64,000 nt of DNA, from contig NZ_JACBNX010000021.1 in assembly GCF_013403875.1 (NCBI RefSeq), forward strand, positions 1 to 64,000, given 5' to 3'. The notes under the pieces were generated by a model. It was given only the letters and a program-made list of their open reading frames with translations. It was not told the DNA's origin and searched no databases. Made by a program: the position numbers and the translations under genes. Source of the DNA: Burkholderia guangdongensis (GTDB lineage Bacteria; Pseudomonadota; Gammaproteobacteria; Burkholderiales; Burkholderiaceae). Below are positions 50,620-59,419 of the stretch, piece by piece (position 1 is the stretch's first letter; the number at the start of each line of letters is the position of its first letter).

Positions 50620-53073
50620 ATGCGCAAGATGAAGCTGGTGATGGTCGGGAACGGAATGGCCGGGGTACGCACCCTGGAAGAGCTGCTCAAGCTCGCCCCG
50701 GACCTTTATGACGTGACGGTGTTCGGTGCGGAACCGCATCCGAACTACAACCGCATCCTGCTGTCGCCGGTGCTCGCGGGCGAGCAGACGCTCGAACAGA
50801 TCGTGCTCAACGACTACGCGTGGTACGAGACGAACGGGATCAAGCTGCTGACGGGCAAGAAGATCGTGAAGATCGATCGCGTGAAGCGGCTCGTGATCGC
50901 CGACGACGGCACCGAAGCGCCGTACGACCGGCTGTTGCTCGCGACCGGATCGAACCCGTTCATGCTGCCGATTCCGGGTGCCGATCTCGACGGCGTGATC
51001 GGCTATCGCGACATCGCGGACACGCAGGCGATGATCGACGCGTCGTCGCGCTACAAGCGCGCGGTCGTGATCGGCGGCGGCCTGCTCGGCCTGGAGGCGG
51101 CGAACGGGCTCAAGCTGCGCGGGATGGACGTGACGGTCGTGCACCTCGCGCCGACGCTGCTCGAGCGCCAGCTCGACGCGAAGGCGGGCGACCTGCTGCG
51201 CCAGTCGCTCGAAGCGCGCGGCCTCAAATTCCTGATGGAGAAACAGACCGCCGCGCTGATCGGCGACGGCCCGGACGGCAGCGCCCGCGTGCGCGCGGTG
51301 CGCTTCAGCGACGGCGAAACCTGCGATGCCGATCTCGTCGTGATGGCGATCGGCATCCGGCCGAACACGACGCTCGCCGAAAGCGCGGGGCTTTACTGCA
51401 ACCGGGGCGTCGTGGTCAACGACACGATGCAGACCTACGATCCGCGCATCTACGCGGTCGGCGAATGCGTGAGCCATCGCGGCGTCGCGTACGGCCTCGT
51501 CGCGCCGCTGTTCGAGCAGGCGAAGGTCGCCGCGAACCATCTCGCCGAATTCGGCATCGGCCGCTACACCGGCTCGGTCACGTCGACGAAGCTGAAGGTC
51601 ACCGGCATCGACCTCTATTCGGCCGGCGAATTCCTCGGCGGCGAAGGCACCGAGGAAATCACGCTGTCCGATCCGCTCGCGGGCGTCTACAAGAAGCTCG
51701 TGATCAAGGAGGACAAGATCGTCGGCGCGTGCCTGTACGGCGACACCGCGGACGGCGCGTGGTACTTCAAGCTGCTGCGCGAAGGGCGCAACGTCTCCGA
51801 TATCCGCGATACGCTGATGTTCGGCGAGACGAGCCTCGGCGACACCGGTCACGCAGGCGCGACGCACGCGGTGGCGCTTGCCGACACCGCCGAGGTGTGC
51901 GGCTGCAACGGCGTCTGCAAGGGGACGATCGTCAGCGCGATCAAGGAGAAGGGCCTCTTCACGATCGACGAGGTGCGCAAGCACACGAAGGCGTCCGCGT
52001 CGTGCGGATCGTGCACGGGCCTCGTCGAGCAGATCCTGATGTCGACGCTCGGCGGCGACTACTCGGCGTCGCCGAAGGCGAAGCCCCTCTGCGGCTGCAC
52101 CGACCGCACGCACGCGGAGGTGCGCAACGCGATCCGCGAGCACAAGCTGCTGTCGGTGCCCGATGCGATGCACTTCCTCGAATGGCGCACGCCGAACGGC
52201 TGCTCGACCTGCCGCCCCGCGCTGAACTACTACTGCATCAGCACGTGGCCGCACGACGCGAAGGACGATCCGCAGTCGCGCTTCATCAACGAGCGCGCGC
52301 ACGCGAACATCCAGAAGGACGGCACCTACTCGGTCGTGCCGCGCATGTGGGGCGGCGTGACGACGGCCGACGAGCTGCGCCGCATCGCGGACGTCGTCGA
52401 CAAGTACGCGATCCCGACCGTCAAGGTCACCGGCGGCCAGCGCATCGACCTGCTCGGCGTGAAGAAGGAGGATCTGCCCGGCGTGTGGACCGATCTCGGG
52501 ATGCCGAGCGGCCACGCGTACGCGAAGGCGCTGCGCACCGTGAAGACCTGCGTCGGCTCCGAATGGTGCCGCTTCGGCACGCAGGATTCGACGCTGATGG
52601 GCCAGCAGCTCGAGCGCGCGCTGTGGCGCATGTACGCGCCGCACAAGGTCAAGATCGCGGTGTCCGGCTGCCCGCGCAATTGCGCGGAGTCGGGCATCAA
52701 GGACGTCGGCGTGATCGGCGTCGATTCGGGCTGGGAAATCTACGTCGGCGGCAACGGCGGGATCAAGACCGAGGTCGCGCAGTTCTTCTGCAAGGTCAAG
52801 ACGCACGAGGAAGTGCTCGAGTATGCGGGCGCGTTCCTGCAGCTCTATCGCGAGGAAGGCTGGTATCTCGAGCGCACCGTCCACTATCTGGAGCGCGTCG
52901 GCCTCGATCACGCGAAGGCGCGCGTGCTTGACGACGCCGACAATCGGCGCGCACTGTGGGAGCGCCTGCAGTCCGCGCTGAAGGACGAGCCCGATCCGTG
53001 GCACGACGCGCAGACCGCGCGGGTCGATCTGCGCCAGTTCGAACCGATCGCGGTCGAACCCGCCGGTCACTGA
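50620..53073 (+). CDS. nirB: Assimilatory nitrite reductase (NAD(P)H), large subunit
   Basis: Cytosolic siroheme enzyme reducing nitrite to ammonium. The 817-residue protein begins with the FAD/NAD module (VGNGMAGVRTLEELL, LLLATGSNPFMLPIPG, VVIGGGLLGLEAANGL), then BFD-like [2Fe-2S] segments (CGCNGVCKGTI, SASCGSCTGLVEQ), two ferredoxin-like halves and the siroheme/[4Fe-4S] ligands C-x5-C (CVGSEWC) and C-x3-C (CPRNC). AGGAG lies about 8 bp before the ATG. It is followed by nirD and nasA, so the operon covers nitrate to ammonium. Confidence 0.96.
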   Translation: MRKMKLVMVGNGMAGVRTLEELLKLAPDLYDVTVFGAEPHPNYNRILLSPVLAGEQTLEQIVLNDYAWYETNGIKLLTGKKIVKIDRVKRLVIADDGTEAPYDRLLLATGSNPFMLPIPGADLDGVIGYRDIADTQAMIDASSRYKRAVVIGGGLLGLEAANGLKLRGMDVTVVHLAPTLLERQLDAKAGDLLRQSLEARGLKFLMEKQTAALIGDGPDGSARVRAVRFSDGETCDADLVVMAIGIRPNTTLAESAGLYCNRGVVVNDTMQTYDPRIYAVGECVSHRGVAYGLVAPLFEQAKVAANHLAEFGIGRYTGSVTSTKLKVTGIDLYSAGEFLGGEGTEEITLSDPLAGVYKKLVIKEDKIVGACLYGDTADGAWYFKLLREGRNVSDIRDTLMFGETSLGDTGHAGATHAVALADTAEVCGCNGVCKGTIVSAIKEKGLFTIDEVRKHTKASASCGSCTGLVEQILMSTLGGDYSASPKAKPLCGCTDRTHAEVRNAIREHKLLSVPDAMHFLEWRTPNGCSTCRPALNYYCISTWPHDAKDDPQSRFINERAHANIQKDGTYSVVPRMWGGVTTADELRRIADVVDKYAIPTVKVTGGQRIDLLGVKKEDLPGVWTDLGMPSGHAYAKALRTVKTCVGSEWCRFGTQDSTLMGQQLERALWRMYAPHKVKIAVSGCPRNCAESGIKDVGVIGVDSGWEIYVGGNGGIKTEVAQFFCKVKTHEEVLEYAGAFLQLYREEGWYLERTVHYLERVGLDHAKARVLDDADNRRALWERLQSALKDEPDPWHDAQTARVDLRQFEPIAVEPAGH

Positions 53074-53104
53074 TCGTCACGCCCACCGACAAGGAATGCA
53101 CAAG

Positions 53105-53488
53105 ATGTCTTCTCTCGAACAGGAATGGATCGCTGTCTGCAATCTCGACGACATCCCGCCGCTCGGCGCGCGCGTCGTCAAGCGTCCGAACGGCGGCCCG
53201 GTCGCCGTGTTTCGCACCGACGGCGACGCGGTGTTCGCGCTGCTCGATCGCTGCCCGCACCGGGGCGGCCCGCTGTCGCAAGGGATCGTGCACGGCGGGC
53301 AGGTCACCTGCCCGCTGCACGGCTACAACATCGCGCTCGACAGCGGCTGCGCGATGCTGCCCGACGAAGGCTGCACGACGCCGTTCAGCGTCGAGCGCGC
53401 CGGCGACGCGGTGCTGCTCAAGCGTAGCGAGCTCGCGACGCTCGCGCTCGACGAGGCCGCGCCCGTCGCTCCCGGTCCCGCCGCATGA
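53105..53488 (+). CDS. nirD: Assimilatory nitrite reductase small subunit, Rieske-type
   Basis: A 127-residue Rieske-fold partner of NirB with both iron-sulphur motifs, C-x-H (CPHRGGPLSQG) and C-x2-H (CPLHGYNIALD), so the cluster can bind; some NirD proteins lack it. The start at 53105 (MSSLEQ) is preferred because AAGGA (53091-53095) is nine bases before it, whereas the ATG at 53096 directly abuts that Shine-Dalgarno. It overlaps nasA by 4 bp. Confidence 0.92.
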   Translation: MSSLEQEWIAVCNLDDIPPLGARVVKRPNGGPVAVFRTDGDAVFALLDRCPHRGGPLSQGIVHGGQVTCPLHGYNIALDSGCAMLPDEGCTTPFSVERAGDAVLLKRSELATLALDEAAPVAPGPAA

Positions 53489-56322
53489 CAGCGGACGCTG
53501 CACGGCCGCTCGCGCCGGGCGATGCCGCGGCGGTTCGCGACACGCGCTCGACCTGCTGCTATTGCGGCACCGGCTGCGGCGTGATAATCGAGACGCGCGG
53601 CGACGAGATCGTCGGCGTGCGCGGCGACCCGGACCATCCGGCGAACTTCGGCCGGCTCTGCTCGAAAGGCAGCACGCTGCATCTGACCGCCGCGCCGCTG
53701 CGGTACGCGCAGACGCGCGCGCAGCATCCGGAGTGGCGGACGTCGCGCGACGCGGCGCGCACGCGCGTGTCGTGGGACGACGCGCTGGATCACGTCGCGC
53801 AGCGCTTCGCGCAGATCGTCGAGCGGCACGGCCCGGATTCGGTCGGCCTGTACGTGTCGGGCCAGTTGCTGACCGAGGATTACTACGTGTTCAACAAGCT
53901 CGCGAAAGGGCTGATCGGCACGAACAACATCGATTCGAATTCGCGGCTCTGCATGAGCTCGGCCGTCGTCGGCTACAAGAAGACGCTCGGCGCCGATGCG
54001 CCGCCGTGCAACTACGACGATCTCTATCATGCGGGCACCGTGTTCATCGCCGGCGCGAATCCGGCGTACGCGCACCCGATCCTCTATCGCCGGCTCGAAG
54101 CGGCGCGCGAGCGCAATCCCGCGATGAAGGTGATCGTCGCCGATCCGCGCCGCACCGACGCGGCCAGCGACGCGACGCTGCATCTCGCGCTGCAGCCCGG
54201 CACCGACGTCGCGCTGTTCAACGCGATGCTGCACGTGCTGATCGAGGACGGCGGGCTCGACCGCGCGTTCGTCGACGCGCACACGAGCGGCTTCGACGCG
54301 GTGCGCGAGCTGGTGCGCGACTACGCGCCGGCCGTCGCCGCGCAGATCTGCGGGCTGCGCGCGGACGACATCGTGAAAGCCGCGCGCTGGTTCGCCGAAG
54401 GGCCGTCGCTGTCGCTGTACTGCCAGGGGCTGAACCAGTCGTCGCACGGCACCGACAAGAACGTCGCGCTGATTCACCTGCATCTCGCGACCGGCCAGAT
54501 CGGCAAGCCCGGCGCGGGCCCGTTCTCGCTGACCGGCCAGCCGAACGCGATGGGCGGCCGCGAGGTCGGCGGGATGGCGACGCTCGCGTCCGCGCATCGC
54601 GATCTCGCGAATCCGGCCGACCGCGCGGAAATCGCGCAACTGTGGGGCGTCGACGACGTGCCCGCGCAGCCCGGCCTCACCGCGGTCGAGATGTTCGAGC
54701 GGCTCGCGGACGGCACGCTGAAGGCGGTGTGGATCGTCTGCACGAATCCCGCGCATTCGCTGCCGAACCAGTCGGCCGTGCGCGCGGGGCTCGCGCGCGC
54801 CGAGTTCGTCGTGCTGCAGGACGCCTACGCGCACACCGGCACCGCGCCGTATGCGGACGTGCTGCTGCCCGCCACGACCTGGGGCGAGAAGAACGGCACC
54901 GTGACGAATTCCGAGCGGCGGATCTCGCGTGTGCGCGCGGCCGTCACGCCGTACGGCGACGCGCGCGACGACTGGCGGATCGCCGCCGACGTCGGCCGCC
55001 GCCTCGAGGCGCGCCTCGCGCCGGGCCGGCCGACGCTGTTCCCGTACCCGGACGCGGAAGCGATCTGGAACGAGCATCGCGCGAGCACGGCCGGTCGCGA
55101 CTGCGACATCACCGGGCTGTCGTGGCCGATGCTCGAGCGCGACGGGCCGCAGCAGTGGCCGCTGCCGGCGGGCGCGTGGCAAGGCACCGCGCGGCTCTAT
55201 GAAGACGGACGCTTTCCGACCGCCGACGGCCGCGCGCGCTTCATCCCGACGCCGTACCGGCCTGTCGCGGAAGCGGTCGACTCGCGCTACCGCTTCGCGC
55301 TGACGACCGGCCGCCTGCGTGACCAATGGCACGGCGGCAGCCGGACGGGCACCGTGCCGAAGCTGTTCGCGCATGCGCCCGAGCCGGTGGTCGGCGTGTC
55401 GCCGGCGGACTGCGCACGGCTCGGGCTCGGCGCGCACGATTTCGTGCACCTGACGTCGCGCCGCGGCAGCGCGCTGCTGCCGGTGCGTGCCGACGACGCG
55501 GTCGCGCCCGGCCAGGCGTTCACGCCGATGCACTGGGGCGACGAGTTCGTGTCGGGCCTGGCGGGCAATCGCGTCGGCGCGGGGATCAACGCGGTGATGT
55601 CGCCGGCGCTCGATCCGCATTCGCGCCAGCCGGAGCTGAAACACGCGGCCGCGAAGCTGCTGAAGGCCGACCTGCCGTGGCGCTGGCAGATCGTCGCGCG
55701 GCTGCCCGCCGACGTGCTGCTCGAGCGGCAGCAGCGGCTGCGCGCGCTGTTCGCGTGCTTTCCGTACGCGAGCTGCGTGCCGTTCGGCGACGACTCATAC
55801 GGCGGCCTCGCATGGCGCGCGGCCGCCTACGATCCGGCGCCGGCCGAGCTGCATCGCGAGATCGAGGCGCTGTTCGACCTGCCCGAGCACGCGGCCGACG
55901 TGATGACGTACGGCGACGTGCGGCGCAGCACCGGCCGGCGCGTGCGCATCGCCGACGGCGCGCTCGTGTCGTTCTCGGTGTGGGGCGCCGCCGGCACGAC
56001 CGAGGACAGCGCGGCCGTGCTGCGCGGCTACGTCGAAAGCGGCGCGAGCGTCGGCGCGATCGGCCGGATGCTGCTGCTCGCGGGCCGCGTGCCGCTGCAA
56101 CCCGCGCCGTCGCGCGGCCGCGCGGTCTGCAATTGCGTCGGCGTCGGCGAGCGCGACATCGTCGCGGCACTCGCCGATTGCCCCGCCGCCGCGACGCCGG
56201 CGGAACGGCTCGTGTCGCTGCAGACGCGACTCAAATGCGGCACGCAGTGCGGATCGTGCGTGCCGGAGATTCGCCGGCTGATTGCCGGCGCGGCGCAACG
56301 CGCGGTGCCGGTCGCGCCGTAG
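53485..56322 (+). CDS. nasA: Assimilatory nitrate reductase catalytic subunit (Mo-bis-MGD)
   Basis: Cytosolic nitrate-to-nitrite reductase. The 945-residue protein has the N-terminal [4Fe-4S] motif (CCYCGTGCGV and GRLCSKG), the expected Mo-ligand Cys in SRLCMSSAVVGYKK, the molybdopterin domains (PGAGPFSLTGQPNAMGGREV) and a C-terminal BFD-like [2Fe-2S] domain (CNCVGVGERDI, LKCGTQCGSC). This layout fits NasA/NasC enzymes that receive electrons through the C-terminal cluster. There is no Tat signal, agreeing with an assimilatory role. ATGA overlap with nirD shows coupling. The preferred gene name differs between species (nasA or nasC). Confidence 0.94.
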   Translation: MTADAARPLAPGDAAAVRDTRSTCCYCGTGCGVIIETRGDEIVGVRGDPDHPANFGRLCSKGSTLHLTAAPLRYAQTRAQHPEWRTSRDAARTRVSWDDALDHVAQRFAQIVERHGPDSVGLYVSGQLLTEDYYVFNKLAKGLIGTNNIDSNSRLCMSSAVVGYKKTLGADAPPCNYDDLYHAGTVFIAGANPAYAHPILYRRLEAARERNPAMKVIVADPRRTDAASDATLHLALQPGTDVALFNAMLHVLIEDGGLDRAFVDAHTSGFDAVRELVRDYAPAVAAQICGLRADDIVKAARWFAEGPSLSLYCQGLNQSSHGTDKNVALIHLHLATGQIGKPGAGPFSLTGQPNAMGGREVGGMATLASAHRDLANPADRAEIAQLWGVDDVPAQPGLTAVEMFERLADGTLKAVWIVCTNPAHSLPNQSAVRAGLARAEFVVLQDAYAHTGTAPYADVLLPATTWGEKNGTVTNSERRISRVRAAVTPYGDARDDWRIAADVGRRLEARLAPGRPTLFPYPDAEAIWNEHRASTAGRDCDITGLSWPMLERDGPQQWPLPAGAWQGTARLYEDGRFPTADGRARFIPTPYRPVAEAVDSRYRFALTTGRLRDQWHGGSRTGTVPKLFAHAPEPVVGVSPADCARLGLGAHDFVHLTSRRGSALLPVRADDAVAPGQAFTPMHWGDEFVSGLAGNRVGAGINAVMSPALDPHSRQPELKHAAAKLLKADLPWRWQIVARLPADVLLERQQRLRALFACFPYASCVPFGDDSYGGLAWRAAAYDPAPAELHREIEALFDLPEHAADVMTYGDVRRSTGRRVRIADGALVSFSVWGAAGTTEDSAAVLRGYVESGASVGAIGRMLLLAGRVPLQPAPSRGRAVCNCVGVGERDIVAALADCPAAATPAERLVSLQTRLKCGTQCGSCVPEIRRLIAGAAQRAVPVAP

Positions 56323-56352
56323 CGCGGCTGCCGCCGCCCGGCGCCATCGACG

Positions 56353-57072
56353 TCAATCGCCCGTCGAGCCGCCATCGCGCACCAGCGCAAGCACCGATGC
56401 GACGAGCCGGTCGCATCGCGCGCCGCAAAAGTCGAACGCATCGCGCTCGGCGACGTCGAGATCGCGCACCAGCGCGCCGCGCAGCATCCGCCGCGCCCGA
56501 TGATGGCGGCTGCGCACCGTCGCTTCGGGCAGGTCGAGGCATTGAGCCGTCTCCTCGACGCTCATTTCCTCGACCGAGCGCAGCACGAACACCACGCGAA
56601 ACGCGTCCGGCAATTCGTCGATCCGGCGCTCGAGCAGGCTGCGCAGCTCGGCTCGCGACGCCGCCTGCTCGGGCGTGCCACCGATGTCATCGATCATGTC
56701 GACCTCGTCTGCCCGGCCGTCGCCGTCCACGATCGGCATCGCGTCCGAGCGCCGCTTCGCGCGACGCACGCGCCCGAAGCATTCGTTCAGCACGAGACGC
56801 GACAGCCACGTCGACAGCGACGACTCGCCGCGAAACTGCCCGATCGCGCGATATGCGGCGAGATACGCAACCTGCAGCGCCTCTTCGGTCTCTTCGTCGT
56901 TGCGCAGGACCGCGCGCGCGAGCCGGAACAGCCGCCGGTTGTGCGCGCGCATCATCGACGCGAACGCCGCGTGATCGCCGGCCGCGATCCGGCGCACGAT
57001 GTCCTGCTCGCTGTGCTCGCCCTGCTCGCCGACGAGCGCCGGATGGTCGTCGACGTCGAAAGAAACCGTCAT
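56353..57072 (-). CDS. ECF-type RNA polymerase sigma factor
   Basis: A 239-residue sigma-70 family factor with region 2 (FASMMRAHNRRLFRLARAVL, ATEEALQVAYLAAYRAIGQF-like) and region 4 (LPDAFRVVFVLRSVEEMSVE then ETAQCLDLPEATVRSRHHRA). About 35 residues extend beyond region 4, with FCGARCDRLVASVLALV containing a C-x3-C pair. No anti-sigma gene is adjacent; instead it is the last gene after DUF4142 and cupredoxin genes in the same direction, 20 bp from the latter. GGGAG lies before the ATG at 57072. Control could be transcriptional or through the Cys-bearing tail (inference). Confidence 0.9.
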   Translation of the reverse strand: MTVSFDVDDHPALVGEQGEHSEQDIVRRIAAGDHAAFASMMRAHNRRLFRLARAVLRNDEETEEALQVAYLAAYRAIGQFRGESSLSTWLSRLVLNECFGRVRRAKRRSDAMPIVDGDGRADEVDMIDDIGGTPEQAASRAELRSLLERRIDELPDAFRVVFVLRSVEEMSVEETAQCLDLPEATVRSRHHRARRMLRGALVRDLDVAERDAFDFCGARCDRLVASVLALVRDGGSTGD

Positions 57073-57092
57073 TCGCGCTCCCTTGTCCGGTG

Positions 57093-57434
57093 TCACCGGA
57101 CGATCAGCATCCCGTGCATCGTCGGATGGAACGTACATCGATACGGAAACCGGCCGGGCGCGCGCGCGACGAACCGCCAGCTCGCCTGCGGCGCGATACT
57201 GCCCGAATCGAACGTGCGCGCGTCCGCGCTGACCGTGTGCGGAACGAGATCCCGGTTGATCCATAGTATGCGATCGCCAGGATGGACCGTCAGCACCGGC
57301 GGATTGAAGCGCATCTGCTCGATGACGACGGTCCGTGTGCCGGCCGCCGCCGCGCCGGGCAAACCGCCGCCTGCGAGCGCCAACAGCGCCAACAACACAC
57401 CGGCGCAGCGCGCGGCCGCGCGCTCATTGCGCAC
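57093..57434 (-). CDS. Periplasmic cupredoxin-domain protein
   Basis: A 113-residue protein with a signal peptide (GVLLALLALAGGGLPGAAAA) and a plastocyanin-like domain. Copper ligands are visible: His in DLVPHTVSA and the C-terminal loop YRCTFHPTMHGM with Cys, His and Met/His. It overlaps the end of the DUF4142 gene by 11 bp and precedes the sigma factor gene. A type 1 copper electron carrier or copper-binding protein is likely; its redox partner is unknown. Confidence 0.9.
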   Translation of the reverse strand: MRNERAAARCAGVLLALLALAGGGLPGAAAAGTRTVVIEQMRFNPPVLTVHPGDRILWINRDLVPHTVSADARTFDSGSIAPQASWRFVARAPGRFPYRCTFHPTMHGMLIVR

Positions 57435-57963
57435 CGCCCTTCCCCAGTTGCGACTGCAGATGCTTCGCGTGCTCCAGGTGCGCGACGAACGCCGGCCTCA
57501 CCTTGACGAGCAGCGCCTTCAGGTCCGCATTCTGCGCGCTCGGAATCAGCGTGTGGTCGAGCGCGCCGATCACCGCCTCGTGATACGCGACTTCGTGATC
57601 GACGTACGCGTGATCGAACTGCTTGCCGTCGAGCGTGCGCAGGTGCGCGAGGTTGTCGTCGCCGCCGTGCTTCAGGTCCGCGCTGGTCGGGTTGTCCTCC
57701 GGCGTCACGCCGAGCCGGTGCACGAGATCCCCCGCCGCGTTGTTCACCGAGGTGTGGTCCGTCACCATCTGCTTTGCGAACGCCATCACGGCCTTGTCGT
57801 GCGTCTTCGATTCCGCGAGATTGCCGGCGTCGATGTCGACCTGGTTCGCGGTCACGACGATCGCCGAAATCTGCGCGTCGTTCGGCCCGGCACTCTGCGC
57901 GAATGCCTGCGTGCAGGCCATCAGCAGCGCGCCGCAGAGCGCTACGTTGACTGTTGCTTTCAT
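57424..57963 (-). CDS. DUF4142 periplasmic protein
   Basis: A 179-residue exported protein: signal peptide VALCGALLMACTQAFAQ, then the DUF4142 helical fold with Gln-Val-Asp (VVTANQVDIDAGNLAESKTH) and repeated His-rich segments (MVTDHTSVNNAAGDL, YVDHEVAYHEAVIGALDHTL). The family is ferritin-like in appearance and of unknown function. GGAGG lies before the ATG at 57963. As first gene of the DUF4142-cupredoxin-sigma unit, it may be part of an envelope stress or metal response. Confidence 0.88.
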   Translation of the reverse strand: MKATVNVALCGALLMACTQAFAQSAGPNDAQISAIVVTANQVDIDAGNLAESKTHDKAVMAFAKQMVTDHTSVNNAAGDLVHRLGVTPEDNPTSADLKHGGDDNLAHLRTLDGKQFDHAYVDHEVAYHEAVIGALDHTLIPSAQNADLKALLVKVRPAFVAHLEHAKHLQSQLGKGGAQ

Positions 57964-58156
57964 CTCCAATCCTCCGAACATCGGTGGACGAGCCTGCGTC
58001 GTCCGCGCGAGCGACATCACGCCGCTCATGTCATTGGATGTCGCGTGTGTCGCGCCCGTTTCCGTCGAGTTCGTCAAAAAAAACGATATGACGATAAGAT
58101 CATGGGCGGGCGTCTTCGCAGCGGTCACCGTCAACCGGCAGGAACAAGGGGAATAC

Positions 58157-59419
58157 ATGGATACGCAAAGCAGGGAAACGCAGGGAATGTGCCGGGAACG
58201 GCTCGAGCGAATCGAGCGTTTCGTCGACGAAACCTATATCGCGACCGGCAAGCTGCCCGGCGCCCTGCTGCAGGTGTGGCGGCGCGGCGAGCTGACCCTG
58301 AACTCGGTGCTCGGCCTGGCCGACCGCGAGCGACAGGTGCCGCTGGCCGAGAATTCGATCTTCCGCATCTACTCGATGACCAAGCCCGTCACGTCGGTCG
58401 CGCTGATGATGCTGGTCGAAGAATGCCGGATCGCGCTGGACGACCCCGTCAGCAAGTACATCCCGTCGTGGGAAAAGCTGGGCGTCTACGCCGGCGGCTT
58501 CATGGAAAGCTTCCAGACCCGCCCGGTCGCGCGGCCGATGCTGGTGATCGACCTGCTGCGCCACACGTCGGGCCTGACCTACGGCTTTCAGCAGAATACC
58601 AACGTCGATGCGGCCTACCGCAAGCTGAAAGTGGGCGATCTCCATACGGAGGACACGCTCGACGACATGATCGAGAAACTGGCCGGCCTGCCGCTCGAAT
58701 TCTCGCCGGGCGACGCGTGGAACTACTCTCTCTCCACCGATGTGCTCGGCTATCTGGTGGGCAAGGTCAGCGGGATGCCGTTCGACACCTTCGTGCAGGA
58801 ACGCATTTTCGATCCGCTCGGCATGGTCGATACCGGCTTTCATGTGCCGCCGGAGAAGGCGGCCCGCTTTTGCGCGTGCTACAGCATCGGCCAGCTCGGT
58901 TCGAAGGTGGTCTCCACGGACGGGCCGGTGCTGGTGGACGATCCACGCACGAGCCCCTATCTGAAGCCGCCCCGCCTCGTTTCCGGCGGCGGCGGGCTCG
59001 TGTCCACCGCCGCCGACTACATGCGCTTCGCGCGCATGCTGCTGCAGGGCGGCGAGCTGGACGGGGTACGGTTGCTCGCGCCGAAAACGCTGGAGCTGAT
59101 GACCGCCAATCACCTGCCGGGCGGCGCCGACCTGCCGCGCATGTCGCGGTCGATGTTCAGCGAGGCCGCTTACGACGGCGTCGGCTTCGGGCTCGGTTTC
59201 GCGACCACCGTGACGCCGGCCACGACGATGCTGCCCGGCAGCGCCGGCGACTTCTTCTGGGGCGGCGCGGCAAGCACCTATTTCTGGGTCGATCCGCAGG
59301 AGGAACTGATCGCGCTGTTCCTGACCCAGATGCTGCCGTCGTCCGCGTACCCGTTGCGCCGGCAACTGCGCACGCTCGTCTATAGCGCGATCACGGAGCC
59401 GAAGGGCGCGGCGCGCTGA
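58157..59419 (+). CDS. Family VIII carboxylesterase / beta-lactamase-fold serine hydrolase (EstB-like)
   Basis: A 420-residue class C beta-lactamase-like hydrolase without a signal peptide. The catalytic Ser73 and Lys76 are in IYSMTKPVTS, Tyr190 is in WNYSLSTD, and WGGAAS replaces the K-T-G box. S-x-x-K, Y-S-L and W-G-G are the family VIII esterase signatures known from Burkholderia EstB. Short-chain ester or lactone hydrolysis is therefore more likely than beta-lactam resistance. The last 29 bp overlap the convergent end of the AcvB gene. Confidence 0.87.
   Translation: MDTQSRETQGMCRERLERIERFVDETYIATGKLPGALLQVWRRGELTLNSVLGLADRERQVPLAENSIFRIYSMTKPVTSVALMMLVEECRIALDDPVSKYIPSWEKLGVYAGGFMESFQTRPVARPMLVIDLLRHTSGLTYGFQQNTNVDAAYRKLKVGDLHTEDTLDDMIEKLAGLPLEFSPGDAWNYSLSTDVLGYLVGKVSGMPFDTFVQERIFDPLGMVDTGFHVPPEKAARFCACYSIGQLGSKVVSTDGPVLVDDPRTSPYLKPPRLVSGGGGLVSTAADYMRFARMLLQGGELDGVRLLAPKTLELMTANHLPGGADLPRMSRSMFSEAAYDGVGFGLGFATTVTPATTMLPGSAGDFFWGGAASTYFWVDPQEELIALFLTQMLPSSAYPLRRQLRTLVYSAITEPKGAAR

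Noticed and set aside
58157..59419. Beta-lactamase resistance gene
   Set aside because: The S-x-x-K motif is present but the Y-S-L and W-G-G motifs and lack of a signal peptide fit family VIII esterases rather than a periplasmic AmpC.
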